Assembly (NCBI GenBank): GCA_030824515.1
Contig: JAVBXN010000018.1
Span: 1-64,000 of the forward strand
Reading direction: 5' to 3'
DNA length: 64,000 bases
Source: Pelobacter sp.
GTDB taxonomy: Bacteria; Desulfobacterota; Desulfuromonadia; Geobacterales; Pseudopelobacteraceae
Shown: piece by piece, positions 41,290 to 56,238 of the stretch
Numbering within the stretch: position 1 is the stretch's first letter
Layout of the letters: each line of letters opens with the position of its first letter
Position numbers and translations under genes: made by a program
Notes under the pieces: generated by a model
What the model saw: the letters and a program-made list of their open reading frames with translations, nothing else
Database searches by the model: none
What the model was told of the DNA's origin: nothing

Positions 41290-43581
41290 ATGTCGAACGT
41301 GGATAGAGCAATAAAACACCTCAACCGCAAAATCAGCGAACGGGAACACAACCAGACCATACCTTTCGACGACTTCCTGAAGATACTGGCTCTTAAACCC
41401 GCCGCGCACATCCGCAATGTTTTTCAAAGCTTTCACGACATGATCAGAACCTACGTCGGCGAGGGACGCGACGAATATCCCGATGATCCGGAATCGATCA
41501 ACTACGTCTCCTACGACTGCCGCAATCTGTTCGTTAAGAACACCGACCGCCCCTTCTTCGCTGACCGGCTCTTTGCCAACCGCCTGATCAACCATGTGGA
41601 TGCGATGAAAGGGAGCGCCCGCCAGAACAAGATATATATCTTCGAGGGCCCCCCGGGCTCCGGCAAGAGCACCTTTCTCAACAACCTGCTGCTGAAGTTC
41701 GAAGAATACGCCAACAGTGACGCCGGCAGGCGTTATGAGATCGTCTGGCGGCTTGACCGGCGGGTGCTGGCGCAGATCAATGAGACCCAGTTGTCCTCTT
41801 TTGTAGACCGGCTCTCCAACCTGCTGGACGAATACGAACTCGGTCAGGCCGAACTGGCCGACATGAAGAGTTCCCTGCACCGCAGTGGCGACTATGTGGA
41901 GATCGCCTGTCCCTCCCATGACAATCCGCTGCTGCTGATCCCCAAACGCGACCGGCGCATGTTCTTTGACGACCTGTTTACCAATGACGAGTTCAAGTGG
42001 AAACTGTTCACCAACAAGGAGTATGAATGGGTTTTCAGTGAAAGCCCCTGCACCATCTGTAGTTCGATCTACGAGGCGCTGGTCAGGCGGCTGCCCAGTT
42101 CAATGGATATCTACAAGATGATCCATGCGCGTCCCTACCGTTTCAACCGCCGCCTGGGGGAAGGGATCACGGTTTTCAATCCGGGCGATAAACCCATGAA
42201 GCAAAACATCAAGACCAATGAGCAATTGCAGCGGAAAATCGACACTTTATTGGGAGACAGCGACGCGGTTAAATACCTCTACTCCAACTTTGCCAAGACC
42301 AACAACGGCATCTATGCGCTGATGGATGTTAAATCCCACAACGCCGAACGTCTGCTGGAACTGCACAACATCATCAGCGAGGGGATTCACAAGGTTGAGG
42401 ATGTGGAGGAAAACGTCAGGTCGCTTTTCATAGCACTGATGAACCCGGAAGATGAGAAGACCATCGAAGGATTCCAATCCTTCAGCGACCGGATCGAATA
42501 CATCAACATCCCCTACGTGATGGACCTGAACACCGAGGTGGAGATCTACCGCAACATCTTCGGCAAGCATATCGACGAAAGTTTCATTCCGCGTGTGCTG
42601 CATAACTTCGCCCGCACCATCATCTCAACCCGCATGAAAGTAACTTCCGAGGGACTACTGGAATGGATCGGCGATCCTATGAGATACGGGCAGTACTGCG
42701 ATGAAAACCTGCAGATCCTCAAGATGGAAATTTACACCGGCTATATCCCGACCTGGATTTCGGATGAAGACCGCAAACGCCTGACCGCCAAGCGCCGTCG
42801 AAGAATCATCGACGAATCGGAAGTGGAGGGTGTTACCGGATTTTCAGGGCGCGATTCGATCAAGATTTTCAACGAGTTTTATTCGGCCTATGCTCGCAAG
42901 GACGAACTGATTTCCATGTCCGCCCTGACCTCCTTTTTCACCAAATGGCGGCGCGACCTGTACGAGATGCTTCCGGCCGGCTTTTTGAACTCACTGCTGC
43001 GAAACTACAACTACACCGTACTTCAGGAGGTCAAGGAAGCGCTTTACTACTACAATGAGGAGCAGATTGCCCGGGATCTGCTCAACTACATGTTTGCAGT
43101 AAGCTTCGAATTGGGTTCGGTGGCGATATGCCGCTATACCGGCGACAAGTTGGAGATCAGCGAAGATCTGCTCCGCGGAACCGAGAGGCGGCTGATCGGC
43201 ACCGCCGTGGAGGATTCCGTGCGGCTTCAGTTCCGACGGGAGACCCAGAAGGAATACGCCGGAAGAACACTGACCCAGGAAATTCTGGCAGAAGGGCTAA
43301 ACCCCAGGGACACGGGTCTTTATAGGACGCTGCACGAGCGCTACGTCCACAACCTGAAGGAAAAAGTACTCGACCCGTTCCTGGACAACCCCAACTTCCG
43401 CCGCGCGATCAAGGATTACGACAGCGATGCCTTCAAAACCTACGACAAGCGCATCCGCGATGACGTAACGTTCCTGATCAATAACCTCTGCGGTGCAAAG
43501 TTCCACTACACCAAACAGAGCGCCAGGGAAGTCTGCGTCTACGTGATTGACAACGATCTGGCCCGGAAATTCCCGGCGTGA
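41290..43581 (+). CDS. second PrkA-like ATPase/kinase (larger, divergent)
   Basis: 763 residues. Walker A is GPPGSGKST (120-128). The sequence differs clearly from the 684-residue PrkA upstream but shares the overall AAA+ then kinase-like plan. It has cysteines in CTICSSIYEAL, which may bind metal. Four-gene clusters with two PrkA-type genes around YeaH and SpoVR occur in deltaproteobacteria. GGTGATAT is the only ribosome site before the ATG, nine bases after spoVR. It likely works with the other three proteins. Confidence 0.85.
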   Translation: MSNVDRAIKHLNRKISEREHNQTIPFDDFLKILALKPAAHIRNVFQSFHDMIRTYVGEGRDEYPDDPESINYVSYDCRNLFVKNTDRPFFADRLFANRLINHVDAMKGSARQNKIYIFEGPPGSGKSTFLNNLLLKFEEYANSDAGRRYEIVWRLDRRVLAQINETQLSSFVDRLSNLLDEYELGQAELADMKSSLHRSGDYVEIACPSHDNPLLLIPKRDRRMFFDDLFTNDEFKWKLFTNKEYEWVFSESPCTICSSIYEALVRRLPSSMDIYKMIHARPYRFNRRLGEGITVFNPGDKPMKQNIKTNEQLQRKIDTLLGDSDAVKYLYSNFAKTNNGIYALMDVKSHNAERLLELHNIISEGIHKVEDVEENVRSLFIALMNPEDEKTIEGFQSFSDRIEYINIPYVMDLNTEVEIYRNIFGKHIDESFIPRVLHNFARTIISTRMKVTSEGLLEWIGDPMRYGQYCDENLQILKMEIYTGYIPTWISDEDRKRLTAKRRRRIIDESEVEGVTGFSGRDSIKIFNEFYSAYARKDELISMSALTSFFTKWRRDLYEMLPAGFLNSLLRNYNYTVLQEVKEALYYYNEEQIARDLLNYMFAVSFELGSVAICRYTGDKLEISEDLLRGTERRLIGTAVEDSVRLQFRRETQKEYAGRTLTQEILAEGLNPRDTGLYRTLHERYVHNLKEKVLDPFLDNPNFRRAIKDYDSDAFKTYDKRIRDDVTFLINNLCGAKFHYTKQSAREVCVYVIDNDLARKFPA

Positions 43582-43724
43582 TTACATCCTTATCCAAGCC
43601 CCCTCCCCCGCAAACTCGCCCTTGCCTTCGGCCTGTTGTTGGTTTATTCTTTTGTGTTTAAACAGCTTTTGGCTACAGTAAGCCGCAGCAAGTTCGTCCA
43701 CAATCAATCAGCTAAGGGGCACTG

Positions 43725-45542
43725 ATGCCAATAGAGGAAGCAGTTCGCAACAACCAGCCCGCATCCGGAAGCGATGCGATCATTGCCGCCGTAGGCGATG
43801 GCATAACAGTTCACGACAGGGATTTCAGGATAATTTACCAGAATCAGGTGATGAAGAATATTTTCGGCGACTGTGTCGGCAAGATTTGCTACGAAGCCTA
43901 TAACCAGTCAAGCGCGATCTGCCTCGAATGTCCGGTTGCAACCTGCTTTTCCAACGGTGAAGTCCACACCGTGGAACGGATTGTGAACATCGCCGAAAAG
44001 ACCTTTGTCTTTGAAAACTGCGCTTCGCCGATCCGTGACAAGAGCGGCGCGATCGTAGCCGCGGTGGAGGTTGTTCGTAATGCGACCGCACGCAAGGAAG
44101 CTGAAGAGAAGATCACCAAACTCAAAAACCTCTACGATGCCCTGAGTCGCACTAACAAGGCTATTCTGCACAGCGGGCACAGGGATTACCTGTTCCGGGA
44201 AATCTGTCAGATCGCGGTGGAACACGGCAAACTGTCCCTGGCCATGATCGGCACGATCGAGCCGGCAACCGGCAGTGTCACTCCGGTTGCCAGTTGCGGC
44301 AGGGCCGCCAGCTATCTGGATTCGCTCACCGTTTCCTCGAAAATAGACCGCGAGGAGGGACGCGGCCCCACCGGAATAGCGATCCGCGAGGGCGTGCCGT
44401 ACGTTTGCAATGATTTCCACGGCGACCCGACGACCGCTCTATGGCGGGCCGCCGCCACGGAATACGGCATCAACTCCTCGGCGGCCTTCCCGATCATGTT
44501 CAAGGGCGAGAGCGTGGGCGTACTGAAGGTTTATGCCGACAAGAAGGGTTTCTTTGACCGGGAGATCGTCGATCTGTTCCAGGAAATGGTCGATAACGTA
44601 AGTTTCGCCATCAAGAATTATCATCGCGAGGAAAAACGCCGCCTGGCCGAAATGGCGTTGCAGGAGAGCGAGGCGCGCCTGAAACTTGTACTCGAAGGGA
44701 GCAACGACGGTTATTGGGATTGGGACATCGACACCGGAATTGTCAACACGAGCCCCCGTTTTGCCCAGATGATCGGCTGCGAGACGGGTGAAGCCGTAAC
44801 CACCATTTCCGCGCTGATGAATCTTGTACATGCCGATGACAAACCGCGTGTGCGCAGTGTAGTTTATGACCAGCTGTCCACAACCACCTCCGCCTTTGAC
44901 ACCGAATTCCGCATGGCTTGTGCTACGGGCGGATACAACTGGTTTCGCTACCGGGGAAAAGTGGTGTCCAGGGACGAACACGGCACACCGTTACGGGTGT
45001 CGGGCGTTGCCGGCAACATCACCGAGAAGAAGAGGCAGGAGGAAGAGCTTAACTACCTGAGTACCCATGACGCACTGACCGGACTCTTCAACCGCGCCTA
45101 TTTCGATGCCGAAATGGTGCGGATGGCTAACAGCCGTCAGTACCCGCTCGGCATTGTCGTCGCCGATGTTGACGGGTTAAAGAGCATCAACGACAATTTC
45201 GGTCATGCGGAGGGAGACCAGATCATCAAACGTGCGGCACTGGCGCTCAAGAGCTCCTTCCGTGGTGAAGACGTTGTAGCCCGCATCGGCGGAGACGAGT
45301 TCGCGGTCATACTGCAAAATGCTGACGAGGCCTCGGTCAAGGAGGCGATCAAACGGGTACTTGCATTCCAGGCCGAAATCAATCGGGAGCAAAACGGCCA
45401 TGCCTTGAGCATTTCCTTGGGTTCGGCCACGGCCGAAAGCAGCGAGCTACTGCACAGCGCTTTAAAGCAGGCGGATTCCCGGATGTACTACTACAAAATC
45501 CGCCGGAAACAGGGCGACTCGAATCCGGCGCAGATCAGCTGA
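43725..45542 (+). CDS. PAS-GAF-PAS-GGDEF protein (diguanylate cyclase)
   Basis: 605 residues. A PAS domain (about 15-125) with a cysteine cluster, CLECPVATCF, a GAF domain (about 145-290), a second PAS (about 305-430), and a GGDEF domain (about 440-595) with intact RIGGDEFAVIL. It should make c-di-GMP, or cGAMP if it belongs to the Hypr subclass, which cannot be decided from the motif alone. The cysteine cluster in PAS1 could bind a metal or cofactor. GGGG precedes the ATG. It is separated from the prkA group by 143 bases. Confidence 0.88.
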   Translation: MPIEEAVRNNQPASGSDAIIAAVGDGITVHDRDFRIIYQNQVMKNIFGDCVGKICYEAYNQSSAICLECPVATCFSNGEVHTVERIVNIAEKTFVFENCASPIRDKSGAIVAAVEVVRNATARKEAEEKITKLKNLYDALSRTNKAILHSGHRDYLFREICQIAVEHGKLSLAMIGTIEPATGSVTPVASCGRAASYLDSLTVSSKIDREEGRGPTGIAIREGVPYVCNDFHGDPTTALWRAAATEYGINSSAAFPIMFKGESVGVLKVYADKKGFFDREIVDLFQEMVDNVSFAIKNYHREEKRRLAEMALQESEARLKLVLEGSNDGYWDWDIDTGIVNTSPRFAQMIGCETGEAVTTISALMNLVHADDKPRVRSVVYDQLSTTTSAFDTEFRMACATGGYNWFRYRGKVVSRDEHGTPLRVSGVAGNITEKKRQEEELNYLSTHDALTGLFNRAYFDAEMVRMANSRQYPLGIVVADVDGLKSINDNFGHAEGDQIIKRAALALKSSFRGEDVVARIGGDEFAVILQNADEASVKEAIKRVLAFQAEINREQNGHALSISLGSATAESSELLHSALKQADSRMYYYKIRRKQGDSNPAQIS

Positions 45543-45616
45543 ACAATAGGAAACCTGTCACTTATGGATACTGTGCGAACCATTGATAGGGCTGCCAACA
45601 GAAAGGACAACAAACC

Positions 45617-46726
45617 GTGAGCAAAATGATTGGCATATTAACCTCCGGTGGAGACAGCCCGGGACTGAACGCGGCTATCCGGGGTGTCGGCAAGGCGCTT
45701 CTGGGGCGATACGACATGAAGGTAATCGGGTTCCGTGACGGATTTCGAGGTATGATGGAAAACCGGACACAACGGCTGGATTCAGCGGCGCTCTCGGGCA
45801 TTCTCACGCAGGGAGGCACTATTCTCGGCACGAGCCGTGACAAACCCTACGCCATGCCCGTTGCCGGAAAGTTAAAAGACATGACCGAGGTGATTGTCGA
45901 CAACTACCGCAAGCACCACCTGGACGCGTTAGTATGCCTTGGCGGTGGCGGTACGCAAAAAAACGCCTATCATCTGATGAAGCAGGGGTTGAACGTGATT
46001 ACTCTGCCTAAGACGATCGACAATGATGTTATCTTGACCGATGTCTCCTTTGGATACGACACGGCTCTCGGAATTGCCACTGAAGCGGTCGACCGGTTAC
46101 ACAGCACCGCCCATAGCCATCATCGCATCCTCGTTCTGGAGCTGATGGGGAACAAGGCCGGCTGGCTGGCATTGGGGGCCGGCATCGCCGGCGGCGCCGA
46201 TGTCATTTTAATTCCGGAAATACCTTATGATGTGAAAAAAGTTGCCGCCGCAATCATGCGCCGCAGTCACAATGGTCAGGGTTTCAGCATTGTCGCAATG
46301 GCCGAAGGAGCGATTTCCCGGGAAGTTGCCTTCAAACTGGCTGAAATCGACAAGAACAAGGGAAGCAAGAAGAAAGAACCGAAACTGCCGATCCGTGAAA
46401 GGATTGCAGACTGCCGGCCGGGCAACAGCCTGCAACTGGCGCAACAGCTGGAGGAGCTGACCGGCCTGGAATCACGCCTCACGATTCTGGGTTACCTGCA
46501 GCGCGGAGGAACTCCTTCGGCCGGGGATCGTCTGCTGGCCACACGACTCGGTACTGCCTGTGCTGACCTGATCAATAACGGTAAATTCGGAGTCATGGTG
46601 GCTGCACGGGGTGATGGCGTCAAACCGGTGCCGCTCAAGGACGTCGTCGGCAAACGCAAGACAGTGCCGTTGGATCACGACTGGATCGAGAGTGCCCGCA
46701 GTGTGCATACCTGTTTTGGCGATTGA
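45617..46726 (+). CDS. pfkA: 6-phosphofructokinase family protein
   Basis: 369 residues, longer than the 320-residue E. coli type and like the group III/long class. The N-terminus [19 protein letters not shown] and PKTIDNDV (catalytic Asp in TIDND) are conserved. The usual GGDGS nucleotide loop is GGGGT here, so the Asp at E. coli position 103 is missing. PKTIDND, with Lys before TIDND, is shared with pyrophosphate-type enzymes. ATP versus PPi use cannot be settled. No ribosome site is strong (GAAAGGAC lies 15 bases upstream). Confidence 0.82.
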   Translation: MSKMIGILTSGGDSPGLNAAIRGVGKALLGRYDMKVIGFRDGFRGMMENRTQRLDSAALSGILTQGGTILGTSRDKPYAMPVAGKLKDMTEVIVDNYRKHHLDALVCLGGGGTQKNAYHLMKQGLNVITLPKTIDNDVILTDVSFGYDTALGIATEAVDRLHSTAHSHHRILVLELMGNKAGWLALGAGIAGGADVILIPEIPYDVKKVAAAIMRRSHNGQGFSIVAMAEGAISREVAFKLAEIDKNKGSKKKEPKLPIRERIADCRPGNSLQLAQQLEELTGLESRLTILGYLQRGGTPSAGDRLLATRLGTACADLINNGKFGVMVAARGDGVKPVPLKDVVGKRKTVPLDHDWIESARSVHTCFGD

Positions 46727-46822
46727 CGACAGGGAAGCACTAGAGACTCTTCCCGTATTTCCAATTGCGACCCGCTGATTTACCTTTGTCACGATTTCAG
46801 ACGCATCGGGGGTAACGACACC

Positions 46823-47884
46823 ATGAATCTCGACCGCATTCCACACGAAGAGCTGCATGCCCTCCTCTGCCGGATGCCGAAAGCAGAACTGCATATCCAC
46901 ATCGAAGGCTCACTTGAACCGGAACTGATCTTTGAGCTGGCAAAACGTAACCGAATCAAACTCCCCTACCCGACCATGGAAGAACTGCGCGCGGCCTATG
47001 CCTTTACGGATCTGCAGAGTTTTCTGGACATCTACTATGCCGGAGCCGGCGTGCTGCAAAAAGAAGAGGATTTCTTCGATATGGCCTGGGCTTACCTGGA
47101 GCGGGCCAAGGCCGACAATGTGCTCCATGCGGAGATTTTTTTCGACCCGCAGACACATACGGCCAGGGGCATTCCGTTTGAAACGGTAATCAGTGGGCTG
47201 GACCGGGCAATCCGTCGCGGCCGGGAAGAGCTGGGAGTGAGTGCCTCGCTGATACTCTGTTTTCTGCGCCACCTGAGTGAAGAGGACGCTTTCGCGGCGC
47301 TGGAAGAGGCGCTGCCGTTCCGCGACAGGTTCATCGGGATCGGCCTTGACAGCAGCGAACGCGGGAATCCGCCGGAGAAATTCACCAGGGTATTTGCCCG
47401 CTGCCGGGAGCTGGGACTGCGGCTGGTGGCCCATGCCGGAGAAGAGGGGTCTGCCGAATACATCAGCCATGCCCTTGACCAGCTGAACGCGGAAAGAATC
47501 GATCATGGCGTGCACTGCCTGGATGATGCGGAGCTTGTCGCAAGACTGGTGCGACAACAGACGCCATTGACCGTATGCCCCCTGTCCAACGTAAAACTCC
47601 GCGTTTTTCCCAGCCTCTCAGCTCACAACATCGCCAGATTGCTGGCTGTCGGCATTGTCGCAACCATCAATTCCGATGACCCGGCCTATTTCGGCGGCTA
47701 CCTGAACAGTAATTACACCGCTACATTCGCGGCACTGCCGGAGCTCGGGGCAAAACAGGCCTATCAGTTGGCGCGCAACAGTTTTAAAGCCAGTTTTGTG
47801 GACAAGGGCATCAAGGCCGGATGGATCAGAGAGCTGGAAGATTTTTTTACGAATTACCGTCTGACGACAAAATATAAACAATAA
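46823..47884 (+). CDS. add: adenosine deaminase
   Basis: 353 residues. The zinc ligands and catalytic residues are recognisable: HIHIEG near the start, the His/Glu of HAGEEGSAEYI, HGVH, and SDDPAYFGG with the catalytic Asp pair. It converts adenosine or deoxyadenosine to inosine; a family-level call cannot exclude adenine deaminase. GGGG lies before the ATG. A nucleobase permease gene follows after 17 bases, so the pair suggests purine salvage. Confidence 0.92.
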   Translation: MNLDRIPHEELHALLCRMPKAELHIHIEGSLEPELIFELAKRNRIKLPYPTMEELRAAYAFTDLQSFLDIYYAGAGVLQKEEDFFDMAWAYLERAKADNVLHAEIFFDPQTHTARGIPFETVISGLDRAIRRGREELGVSASLILCFLRHLSEEDAFAALEEALPFRDRFIGIGLDSSERGNPPEKFTRVFARCRELGLRLVAHAGEEGSAEYISHALDQLNAERIDHGVHCLDDAELVARLVRQQTPLTVCPLSNVKLRVFPSLSAHNIARLLAVGIVATINSDDPAYFGGYLNSNYTATFAALPELGAKQAYQLARNSFKASFVDKGIKAGWIRELEDFFTNYRLTTKYKQ

Positions 47885-47901
47885 GCAAGGATACGTACCA
47901 T

Positions 47902-49470
47902 ATGAAACCTGGCTGGTTTGTTCGCGGAGATATTGACGGTTTTTTCGGGCTGTTCGTAGACAATCTGTTGCAGTTGATGCTGATCGCGGTGCTGTGCGGC
48001 AATGTCTGCGGCATGCCTCCGGAGCTTGTTTATGGAAGGATTCTGCCCGGCGCGGCCCTTTCGATCCTGTTCGGCAACCTGTTCTACGCCTGGCAGGCCA
48101 GAAGACTGGCCATCAGCAGCGGGCGGATGGATGTCACCGCGCTGCCTTACGGCATCAACACCGTCAGCCTGATCGCCTTCGTGTTCCTGATCATCGCCCC
48201 GATCTACTTCGAGACCAAGGATGCAAACCTGGCCTGGCAGGCCGGGCTGTTCGCCTGTCTGGCCAGTGCCGTCCTGGAATGTGTCGGCGCCTTTGTCGGC
48301 GACTGGCTCCGCCGGCATACCCCCCGGGCGGCGCTGCTGTCATCGCTGGCCGGCATTGCTATTACCTTCATCTCGATGGGCTTCGTGTTCCAGATCTTCG
48401 CAATGCCGGCCATCGCGGTTGTGCCGGCGCTGTTCGTGATCTTTGTCTATGGCGGCCGGGTCAAGCTCCCCCTGGGGCTTCCGGGCGGCTTCATCGCGGT
48501 GGCGCTGGGCGTGGGCATCGGCTGGCTTCTGCGCTGGGGCGGGTATCCGTATTTCCAGCCGCTTGAGGAACCGTACAGGTTCGCCCTGTACTTCCCCAAA
48601 CCGGCTTTTGGAGACATGCTGGCCTTTCTGGTCAACAACCAGGGCTGGAAGTACTTCTCGGTGATCTTTCCAATGGCGCTGTTCAACGTGATCGGCTCGC
48701 TGCAGAACCTGGAAAGCGCCGAAGCGGCCGGCGACCGCTACGACACCCGTTCGTCGCTGCTTGTCAACGGCATCGGCTCGATCGTGGCGGCCTGCCTTGG
48801 AAATCCTTTCCCGACCACGATCTATATCGGCCATCCCGGGTGGAAAGCCATGGGAGCCAGATGGGGCTACTCGATACTGAACGGAGTGGTGATCACGATC
48901 CTCTGCCTGATCGGCGGAGTCACACTGGTGCTCAAGGTTGTGCCGATGGAGGCGATGATCGGCATCCTGCTCTGGATCGGAATGATAATCACAGCCCAGG
49001 CGTTCCAGGAGGTCCCCAGGAAGCATAGTATCGCGGTGGCGCTGGGGCTGATGCCGGCGCTGGCGGCCTGGGCGCTGCTATTGATCGAGACCGCCCTGCG
49101 TAAAGCCGGCACCGGTCTGTTTGATGTTGCCCCGAAGTTTGGCGGCGACCTCTACGTGTACGGCATCATCTCCATGAGCCAGGGCTTCATGATCTCCTGC
49201 ATGCTTCTTTCCGCCATGATGGTGCATGTGGTCGAGCGCCAGTTCTTCAAGGCGGCGCTCTGGACGGCGACCGCAGCCCTGCTCTCCTTTTTCGGAGTGA
49301 TCCATGCCTATGTGCTGACTCCGGCGGGGGTGCAGAACAGGTTCGGTTTCGGCGCAGCAAAGGATTTTGCGGCTGCCTACCTGATCGCGGCGCTGCTGCT
49401 GGTTGCCCTGCACTACTATAACCAGGACAAGGATACTGAGAACAGAGTCATCTTTGAACCTAAAAACTAA
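47902..49470 (+). CDS. NCS2-like nucleobase permease
   Basis: 522 residues with about 12 hydrophobic segments. It has the LPYGINTVSLIAFVFLIIAPI loop and GSLQNLESAEAAGDRYDTR, the latter resembling the conserved loop of the xanthine/uracil (NCS2, AzgA-like) permeases. Substrate cannot be read. It probably imports a purine that adenosine deaminase next to it helps to salvage. The ATG has an AAGGA site upstream. It is the last gene of the pair, followed by a long intergenic gap. Confidence 0.8.
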   Translation: MKPGWFVRGDIDGFFGLFVDNLLQLMLIAVLCGNVCGMPPELVYGRILPGAALSILFGNLFYAWQARRLAISSGRMDVTALPYGINTVSLIAFVFLIIAPIYFETKDANLAWQAGLFACLASAVLECVGAFVGDWLRRHTPRAALLSSLAGIAITFISMGFVFQIFAMPAIAVVPALFVIFVYGGRVKLPLGLPGGFIAVALGVGIGWLLRWGGYPYFQPLEEPYRFALYFPKPAFGDMLAFLVNNQGWKYFSVIFPMALFNVIGSLQNLESAEAAGDRYDTRSSLLVNGIGSIVAACLGNPFPTTIYIGHPGWKAMGARWGYSILNGVVITILCLIGGVTLVLKVVPMEAMIGILLWIGMIITAQAFQEVPRKHSIAVALGLMPALAAWALLLIETALRKAGTGLFDVAPKFGGDLYVYGIISMSQGFMISCMLLSAMMVHVVERQFFKAALWTATAALLSFFGVIHAYVLTPAGVQNRFGFGAAKDFAAAYLIAALLLVALHYYNQDKDTENRVIFEPKN

Positions 49471-49626
49471 GATTCACTCTCGCAAAGACGCAAAGACGCA
49501 AAGAAATTCAGCGAGTTATAGACACCAAAGTTCTACCGAACGGGAAGTTGTGTTATGAGTTGTAATAGATTGTTTTTCTTGGCGAACTTCGCTTAAAAGC
49601 GCCTACTTTTGGTGCGCCTTTGCGCG
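49471..49626. repeat. intergenic inverted repeat built of CGCAAAGA units (copy C)
   Basis: Three direct CGCAAAGA units at 49481-49504, and on the right GCGCCTTTGCGCG at 49613-49626 and TTCTTGGCGAAC at 49576-49587. The arms pair only partly. The remaining gap to 49760 holds a terminator at 49705-49733 and nothing else I can support. Confidence 0.45.
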
Positions 49627-49704
49627 ATAAACAGCTTTTTTAAGGTTGAATAATAATCAGTGAGCACAAGTTCGGCAACGCTGAAGCGGAAAACTTTAGA
49701 CACG

Positions 49705-49733
49705 AAAAAGCCCGGCCATGAGCCGGGCTTTTT
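49705..49733. terminator. bidirectional intrinsic terminator between the permease gene and gltD
   Basis: AAAAAGCCCGGC and GCCGGGCTTTTT pair perfectly across a 5-base loop. It has U-tracts on both strands, so it can stop transcripts from both directions. Confidence 0.9.
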
Positions 49734-49760
49734 ATTTGGCGAGATATTGTTTAACAGAGG

Positions 49761-51242
49761 CTACGGCAGCTCGCTGCTCCCCATCAGGTAGCGATCGCAC
49801 TCGCGCGCCGCGCCGCGTCCCTCATTGAAGGCCCACACCACCAGGCTCTGGCCGCGACGGCAGTCGCCGGCCGCGAATACGCCCGGAATGCTGGTGCTGT
49901 ACTTTTCAAAGTCGGCCTTGATGTTGCTGCGCTGGTCTTTTTCCAGTCCCAGTGCATCAACCAGGGACTGCTCTGGCCCCAAGAAACCCATCGCCAGCAG
50001 AACCAGTCCTGCGGGACGCACCTGCTCGGTGCCGGGAACCGGCTGCGGCACGAACTGCCCCTTGTCGTTTTTCTGCCAGGCAACCTCGACGGTATGCACA
50101 GCCTTGACATTGCCTTCCTGATCCCCCTCGAATTTGGTCGCGGTTGTCAGGAAAGTCCTGGGATCGGCGCCGAATCTGGCAGCGGCCTCTTCCTGGCCGT
50201 AATCCATCTTGTGCACCTTGGGCCACTCCGGCCAGGGGTTGTCGTCGGCACGCTGGTCCGGAAAACGAGGCATGATCTCCAGTTGGCTGACGCTGCTGCA
50301 ACCGTGACGGAGCGAAGTGCCGACACAGTCGGTGCCGGTATCGCCGCCGCCGATGATGATCACATCCTTGCCTTTGGCGGAGATGAAATCATCACTCCCG
50401 TTCAAGAGCGCCTTGGTGTTGGAGGTCAGAAAATCCATCGCGAAATGGATCCCCTTCAGGGTACGTCCTTCGATCGGCAGGTCGCGCGGTTGGGTGGCGC
50501 CGGTTGTCATGATCACCGCGTCGAATCCGCTGCGCAGCTTCTTGACCGAAAAAGCTTTACTGCCAACCTCGGTGTTGCAGACAAATGTGATTCCCTCGGC
50601 TTCCATCAGCTTGATCCTGCGCAGCACGACCTCGCGCTTGTCCAGCTTCATGTTGGGGATGCCGTACATCAGCAGGCCGCCCGGAAGGTCGGCTCGCTCG
50701 AAAACGGTCACGCTGTGGCCGGCCTTGTTGAGTTGGGCTGCGGCGGAGAGACCGGCAGGACCGGAACCGACAATCGCTACTTTCTTGCCGGTACGGACAG
50801 CCGGCGGAGCCGGTACGATCCAGCCCTGTTCAAAACCGCGCTCGACGATGCTGACTTCGATGTTCTTGATCGTAACAGCCGGATCGATACTGGCCAGTGT
50901 GCAGGAGCCCTCGCAGGGGGCCGGGCAGACCCGCCCGGTGAACTCGGGGAAGTTGTTGGTCTTGAGCAGCCTGTCCAGCGCCTTGCTCCAGAGATTGCGA
51001 TAAATCAGATCATTCCATTCCGGAATCAGGTTGCTGATCGGACAGCCGCTGGCCATGCCGCTGATCAACACGCCGCTGTGGCAGAACGGGACGCCGCAAT
51101 CCATGCAGCGGGCTCCCTGGGTGCGCAAATCCTCATCCGGCATGTGCAGGTGGAATTCGTTCCAGTCTTTGATTCGCTCCAAAGGCGCCCGGTCGGCAGG
51201 CACTTCGCGAGTATATTCCATAAATCCAGTTGGTTTTCCCAT
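49761..51242 (-). CDS. gltD: glutamate synthase small subunit
   Basis: 493 residues. The N-terminal cysteine clusters ([22 protein letters not shown], and CPAPCEGSC) bind 4Fe-4S clusters, then come an FAD-binding [14 protein letters not shown] and a second dinucleotide site ([14 protein letters not shown]). It takes electrons from NAD(P)H to GltB, which makes glutamate from 2-oxoglutarate and glutamine. It follows gltB by 26 bases on the same strand. A strong terminator is downstream. Confidence 0.95.
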   Translation of the reverse strand: MGKPTGFMEYTREVPADRAPLERIKDWNEFHLHMPDEDLRTQGARCMDCGVPFCHSGVLISGMASGCPISNLIPEWNDLIYRNLWSKALDRLLKTNNFPEFTGRVCPAPCEGSCTLASIDPAVTIKNIEVSIVERGFEQGWIVPAPPAVRTGKKVAIVGSGPAGLSAAAQLNKAGHSVTVFERADLPGGLLMYGIPNMKLDKREVVLRRIKLMEAEGITFVCNTEVGSKAFSVKKLRSGFDAVIMTTGATQPRDLPIEGRTLKGIHFAMDFLTSNTKALLNGSDDFISAKGKDVIIIGGGDTGTDCVGTSLRHGCSSVSQLEIMPRFPDQRADDNPWPEWPKVHKMDYGQEEAAARFGADPRTFLTTATKFEGDQEGNVKAVHTVEVAWQKNDKGQFVPQPVPGTEQVRPAGLVLLAMGFLGPEQSLVDALGLEKDQRSNIKADFEKYSTSIPGVFAAGDCRRGQSLVVWAFNEGRGAARECDRYLMGSSELP

Positions 51243-51268
51243 GATCGTTTCCCTGTAAAAAGTTTTTT

Positions 51269-55846
<4,578 letters not shown>

Positions 55847-56238
55847 AGAGTAACCTTCGTGAACTTTATTCTGAAATGGAGTGCCCGCAATAAATGCCGG
55901 CTATTATCATCAGCAGGTAGTGTGCCACATCTACAATCAGAAGCAACACCCAGACCAAGTTTGCTTTATTTTAAGCTAGATAGCCTGTCAACAAATTCAC
56001 GGTATAAGTGCATCTATGTATTTCGGCTTAAAACGCACCCCATTCAATGTACACTATTAACACATATGAGTAACACACACCCAAAGGGTTTATTCATCAC
56101 TGAATTTATGCTACTCTTTGCGCGGTTACATTCCGGACACATCCTAACCCTGATAAACAGGATAAGTGCGTTAACGAAGTTATTTTCTGCCTGAAGACAG
56201 CAGAAAACAACTTCTAACTTACTAAAGATTGGACTGAC
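55847..56238. other. intergenic region between divergent gltB and pepN
   Basis: 391 bases. On the minus strand a good TTGACA at 55986-55991 is followed by 17 bases and TAAAGC, a possible gltB promoter. In the plus direction a small hairpin (TTTTCTGC/GCAGAAAA at 56183-56207) lies in the pepN leader. No ORF or RNA element is recognisable. Confidence 0.4.
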
